DNA of 64,000 bases from Curtobacterium sp. BH-2-1-1 (GTDB taxonomy: Bacteria > Actinomycetota > Actinomycetes > Actinomycetales > Microbacteriaceae), in assembly GCF_001806325.1 (NCBI RefSeq), contig NZ_CP017580.1:3472001-3536000 (forward strand), written 5' to 3'. Positions within the stretch are counted from its first letter, which is position 1, and each line of letters begins with the position of its first letter. The notes beneath the pieces were generated by a model. It worked only from the letters and a program-made list of their open reading frames with translations, did no database searches and was not told the origin of the DNA. Positions 62,230 to 64,000 of this stretch are shown here, one piece after another. A program made the position numbers and the translations under genes.

Positions 62230-62942
62230 GCGTGGACGCCGTGCTCTCCCGGATCTCCGAGATCCGGACCCAGATCGATGCCCTGCGCAGCGGGACCACC
62301 GCGACGGCGGCCACCTCGGCCGCGTCGGGCGCCGCCACGTCGACCGCGTTCGCCGACGCCCTGGCGACCGCGACCGGGAGCGGGACCGGCACGACCGGCA
62401 CCGGCACGACCTCGTCTGCGACGCCCGCGACTGCCGCCGCCACGTCCGTCGACGCCGGGGCCGGGACCCTCGCGACGGGCAGCGGCGCCACGGGTGCCGA
62501 CGTCGTCGCGGACGCGAAGAAGTACCTCGGCGTGCCGTACGTCTTCGGCGGCACCACCACGAGCGGCATGGACTGCTCGGGGCTGGTGCAGACGGTGTTC
62601 AAGGACCTCGGAGTGACCATGCCCCGGGTCGTGCCGGACCAGGCGAAGATGGGCGTCGAGGTGGGGTCCCTCAAGGACGCGCAGCCCGGCGACCTCATCA
62701 TCCCGAAGGGCGAGGGGCACGTCGTCATCTACGTCGGCGACGGCAAGGTCCTGCACGCGCCGCGACCGGGCAAGGACGTCCGGATCGTCGACAACTGGTA
62801 CAAGGACTCGGACATCGCCACGATCCGACGCATCGTGCCCGCGCAGGCGTCCGCCACGACGGCGACGACCGCGGCCTCGGGTGCGACGGACCTGCAGACG
62901 GCGGCGCTGCTGTCCCTCATGAACGCGGGGAGCGCAGCATGA
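62226..62942 (+). CDS. NlpC/P60 peptidoglycan hydrolase of the flagellar operon
   Basis: Cell-wall endopeptidase expected to open the murein for rod or hook passage, taking the position and presumably the role of the FlgJ muramidase. The 238-aa protein has a short helix (VDAVLSRISEIRTQIDALRSG), a Thr/Ala/Gly linker (26-95), then the NlpC/P60 domain: YLGVPYVFGGTTTSGMDCSGLV with the catalytic Cys, GDLIIPKGEGHVVIYVGDG with the catalytic His, and LHAPRPGK. No signal peptide is visible, so export would be through the flagellar apparatus. ATGA overlaps on both sides. Confidence 0.9.
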   Translation: MSVDAVLSRISEIRTQIDALRSGTTATAATSAASGAATSTAFADALATATGSGTGTTGTGTTSSATPATAAATSVDAGAGTLATGSGATGADVVADAKKYLGVPYVFGGTTTSGMDCSGLVQTVFKDLGVTMPRVVPDQAKMGVEVGSLKDAQPGDLIIPKGEGHVVIYVGDGKVLHAPRPGKDVRIVDNWYKDSDIATIRRIVPAQASATTATTAASGATDLQTAALLSLMNAGSAA

Positions 62943-64000
62943 GCCTGACCATCACCACGTCCGCCGCCACCCCGGCACCGGCGCGGGCCGCGTCCTCGTC
63001 GGGTGCGCCGGCGTCCGCGGACTCGTTCGGCGCCGCGATGGCCGCTGCGGGGAACGCGGGTTCGGCCGCGGCCACCGGGTCCTCCGCGTCCGCTGCCTCG
63101 GCAGCCGAGGCCCGGGACCGACGCACGCCGACGGGGCCGTCCCACGACCGCCGCACCCCGGTGCCCGGAGCGGACCGCGATGCGCAGCACACGGCCTCGG
63201 CAGCGGGACGGGACCGCCGCTCGGCGACGGAAACGACGACGGACGGCCCGACGGACGGTGCGACCCGTGCCGCCGCGGCTCGCTCCGCCGACGACACCGC
63301 CAGCGACGACACCTCCGCCGACGGCACCTCCGCCGTTCCCGCCGCCACGGGAACCGCGCCGACCGTCGACACCGCGTCGATCGTCGCTGCCCTGGTCCAG
63401 GCGGTCCCCGCCGCGCCGACCACCGCCGCCCAGCCGCTCGCGACTCCCGTAGCAGCCAGCTCGTCCGTGGCGTCGCTCGACGCACCCGTGCCGGGCAGCG
63501 GGGCGACCCCGACGCCCGACCCCGCCGGCCCGACGCCGCACGCCGACGCCGCGAGCAGCGAACACCCGACCGCGGCGACCGCTGCCGCGACCCCAGCGGC
63601 CGGGTCGCTCGGCGGCACCGCAGCGGAGACCGCCGCCGGAGCGCCGGCCGGAACGACAGCTGCCGCGGCGACGACCCCGGCCGCCCCGCTCGGTGCGCCC
63701 GGCCCGGCCCTCCCGGCGGGACCCTCGCTCCAGGCCGACCGGACGGCAGCAACGCCGACGTCCGCCGTCCCGGGGGCAACGGCCGCACCGACGGCCCCGG
63801 CAGCAGCGAGCACGCCGGTCGCCCAGAGCACCCAGGCCAGCCAGAGCGCCCAGGGCACCCGGGCCGCCACGACCGGCGCCGGCGCCGACCCCGCCGACGC
63901 CGGGCAGCCCGTCGTCGCCACGGCCACGCCCACGGCAACGGCCACCGCCCCGACCACCGGAGCACCGGGCAGCAGTGCCCAGACCGGCCACGAGGCGGAC
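62939..64000 (+). CDS. fliK: Flagellar hook-length control protein FliK, N-terminal part
   Basis: Open to the end of the window: 354 codons without a stop. The sequence is dominated by Ala, Thr, Pro, Gly and Ser (for example TSSADGTSAVPAATGTAP-type runs), as expected of the disordered molecular-ruler part of FliK; the conserved C-terminal substrate-switch domain would lie beyond position 64000. ATG overlaps the NlpC/P60 gene by 4 bp. The call rests on position after fliJ and an NlpC/P60 gene, composition, and lack of alternatives. The gene is cut by the window and not truncated biologically. Confidence 0.8.
   Translation, partial: MSLTITTSAATPAPARAASSSGAPASADSFGAAMAAAGNAGSAAATGSSASAASAAEARDRRTPTGPSHDRRTPVPGADRDAQHTASAAGRDRRSATETTTDGPTDGATRAAAARSADDTASDDTSADGTSAVPAATGTAPTVDTASIVAALVQAVPAAPTTAAQPLATPVAASSSVASLDAPVPGSGATPTPDPAGPTPHADAASSEHPTAATAAATPAAGSLGGTAAETAAGAPAGTTAAAATTPAAPLGAPGPALPAGPSLQADRTAATPTSAVPGATAAPTAPAAASTPVAQSTQASQSAQGTRAATTGAGADPADAGQPVVATATPTATATAPTTGAPGSSAQTGHEAD

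Noticed and set aside
62278..64000. Several long minus-strand open frames opposite fliK.
   Set aside because: They mirror the Ala/Thr/Pro-rich composition of fliK and carry no recognisable domain or start signal.

Overview
The window is a high-G+C chromosome segment from an actinobacterium, most likely a motile Microbacteriaceae member (Curtobacterium-like). The support is about 70% G+C by eye, many GTG/TTG starts, many apparently leaderless genes, the actinobacterial gene order DUF3000-rnd / dxs / acnA / DUF3159-DUF3710-dut / DUF3093 / DUF4193 / sepH / parC-parE / DUF7455 / sigA, and a flagellar cluster of the type found in that family. No rRNA, tRNA, IS element, prophage or CRISPR array was seen.

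Layout. 1-9.6 kb: nitrogen and central metabolism (glnA, an RDD membrane protein, a DUF4191 protein, a pseudokinase-like protein, 2-oxoacid dehydrogenase E2 and E3, leucyl aminopeptidase, a PAC2 protein). 9.7-17.2 kb: an MFS transporter, the housekeeping sigma factor, a MurT/GatD-like pair, DUF7455 and parE. 17.2-17.7 kb: a 520-bp patch of nested palindromes between convergent parE and parC. 17.7-25.6 kb: parC, a phosphodiesterase, sepH, DUF4193, DUF3093 and the dut-DUF3710-DUF3159 operon. 25.7-37.8 kb: acnA, dxs, fatty-acid beta-oxidation (fadA-fadB), rnd-DUF3000 and an alpha/beta hydrolase. 37.9-47.8 kb: sseA-sufE, zapE, amtB, a phosphatase, an aldo/keto reductase, a stand-alone FabH and three poorly characterised genes. 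48.0-64.0 kb: the flagellar cluster, with fliW-flgL-flgK-flgN on the minus strand and a FliA-type sigma gene, fliC-D-S-T and flgB-flgC-fliE-F-G-H-I-J-NlpC/P60-fliK (cut by the window end) on the plus strand.

How it works together. GlnR-type operators of identical geometry sit upstream of glnA and amtB and tie ammonium uptake to assimilation. The flagellar operons show end-to-end stop/start overlaps typical of tight translational coupling.

The most interesting point is the MurT/GatD-like pair directly downstream of sigA. GatD has valine where the glutaminase cysteine nucleophile belongs, and MurT has no cysteine and so no Cys4 zinc ribbon. In organisms with group B peptidoglycan, where the D-Glu alpha-carboxyl carries the interpeptide bridge instead of an amide, this pair is a candidate for a re-purposed ligase.

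Other notable structure: a family of near-identical long hairpins used as gene-end elements (with half a copy inside fliH), two further palindromic repeat families, 70-bp repeats in tandem pairs on both sides of the filament-gene block, and three divergent promoters whose two -10 hexamers share one TA dinucleotide.
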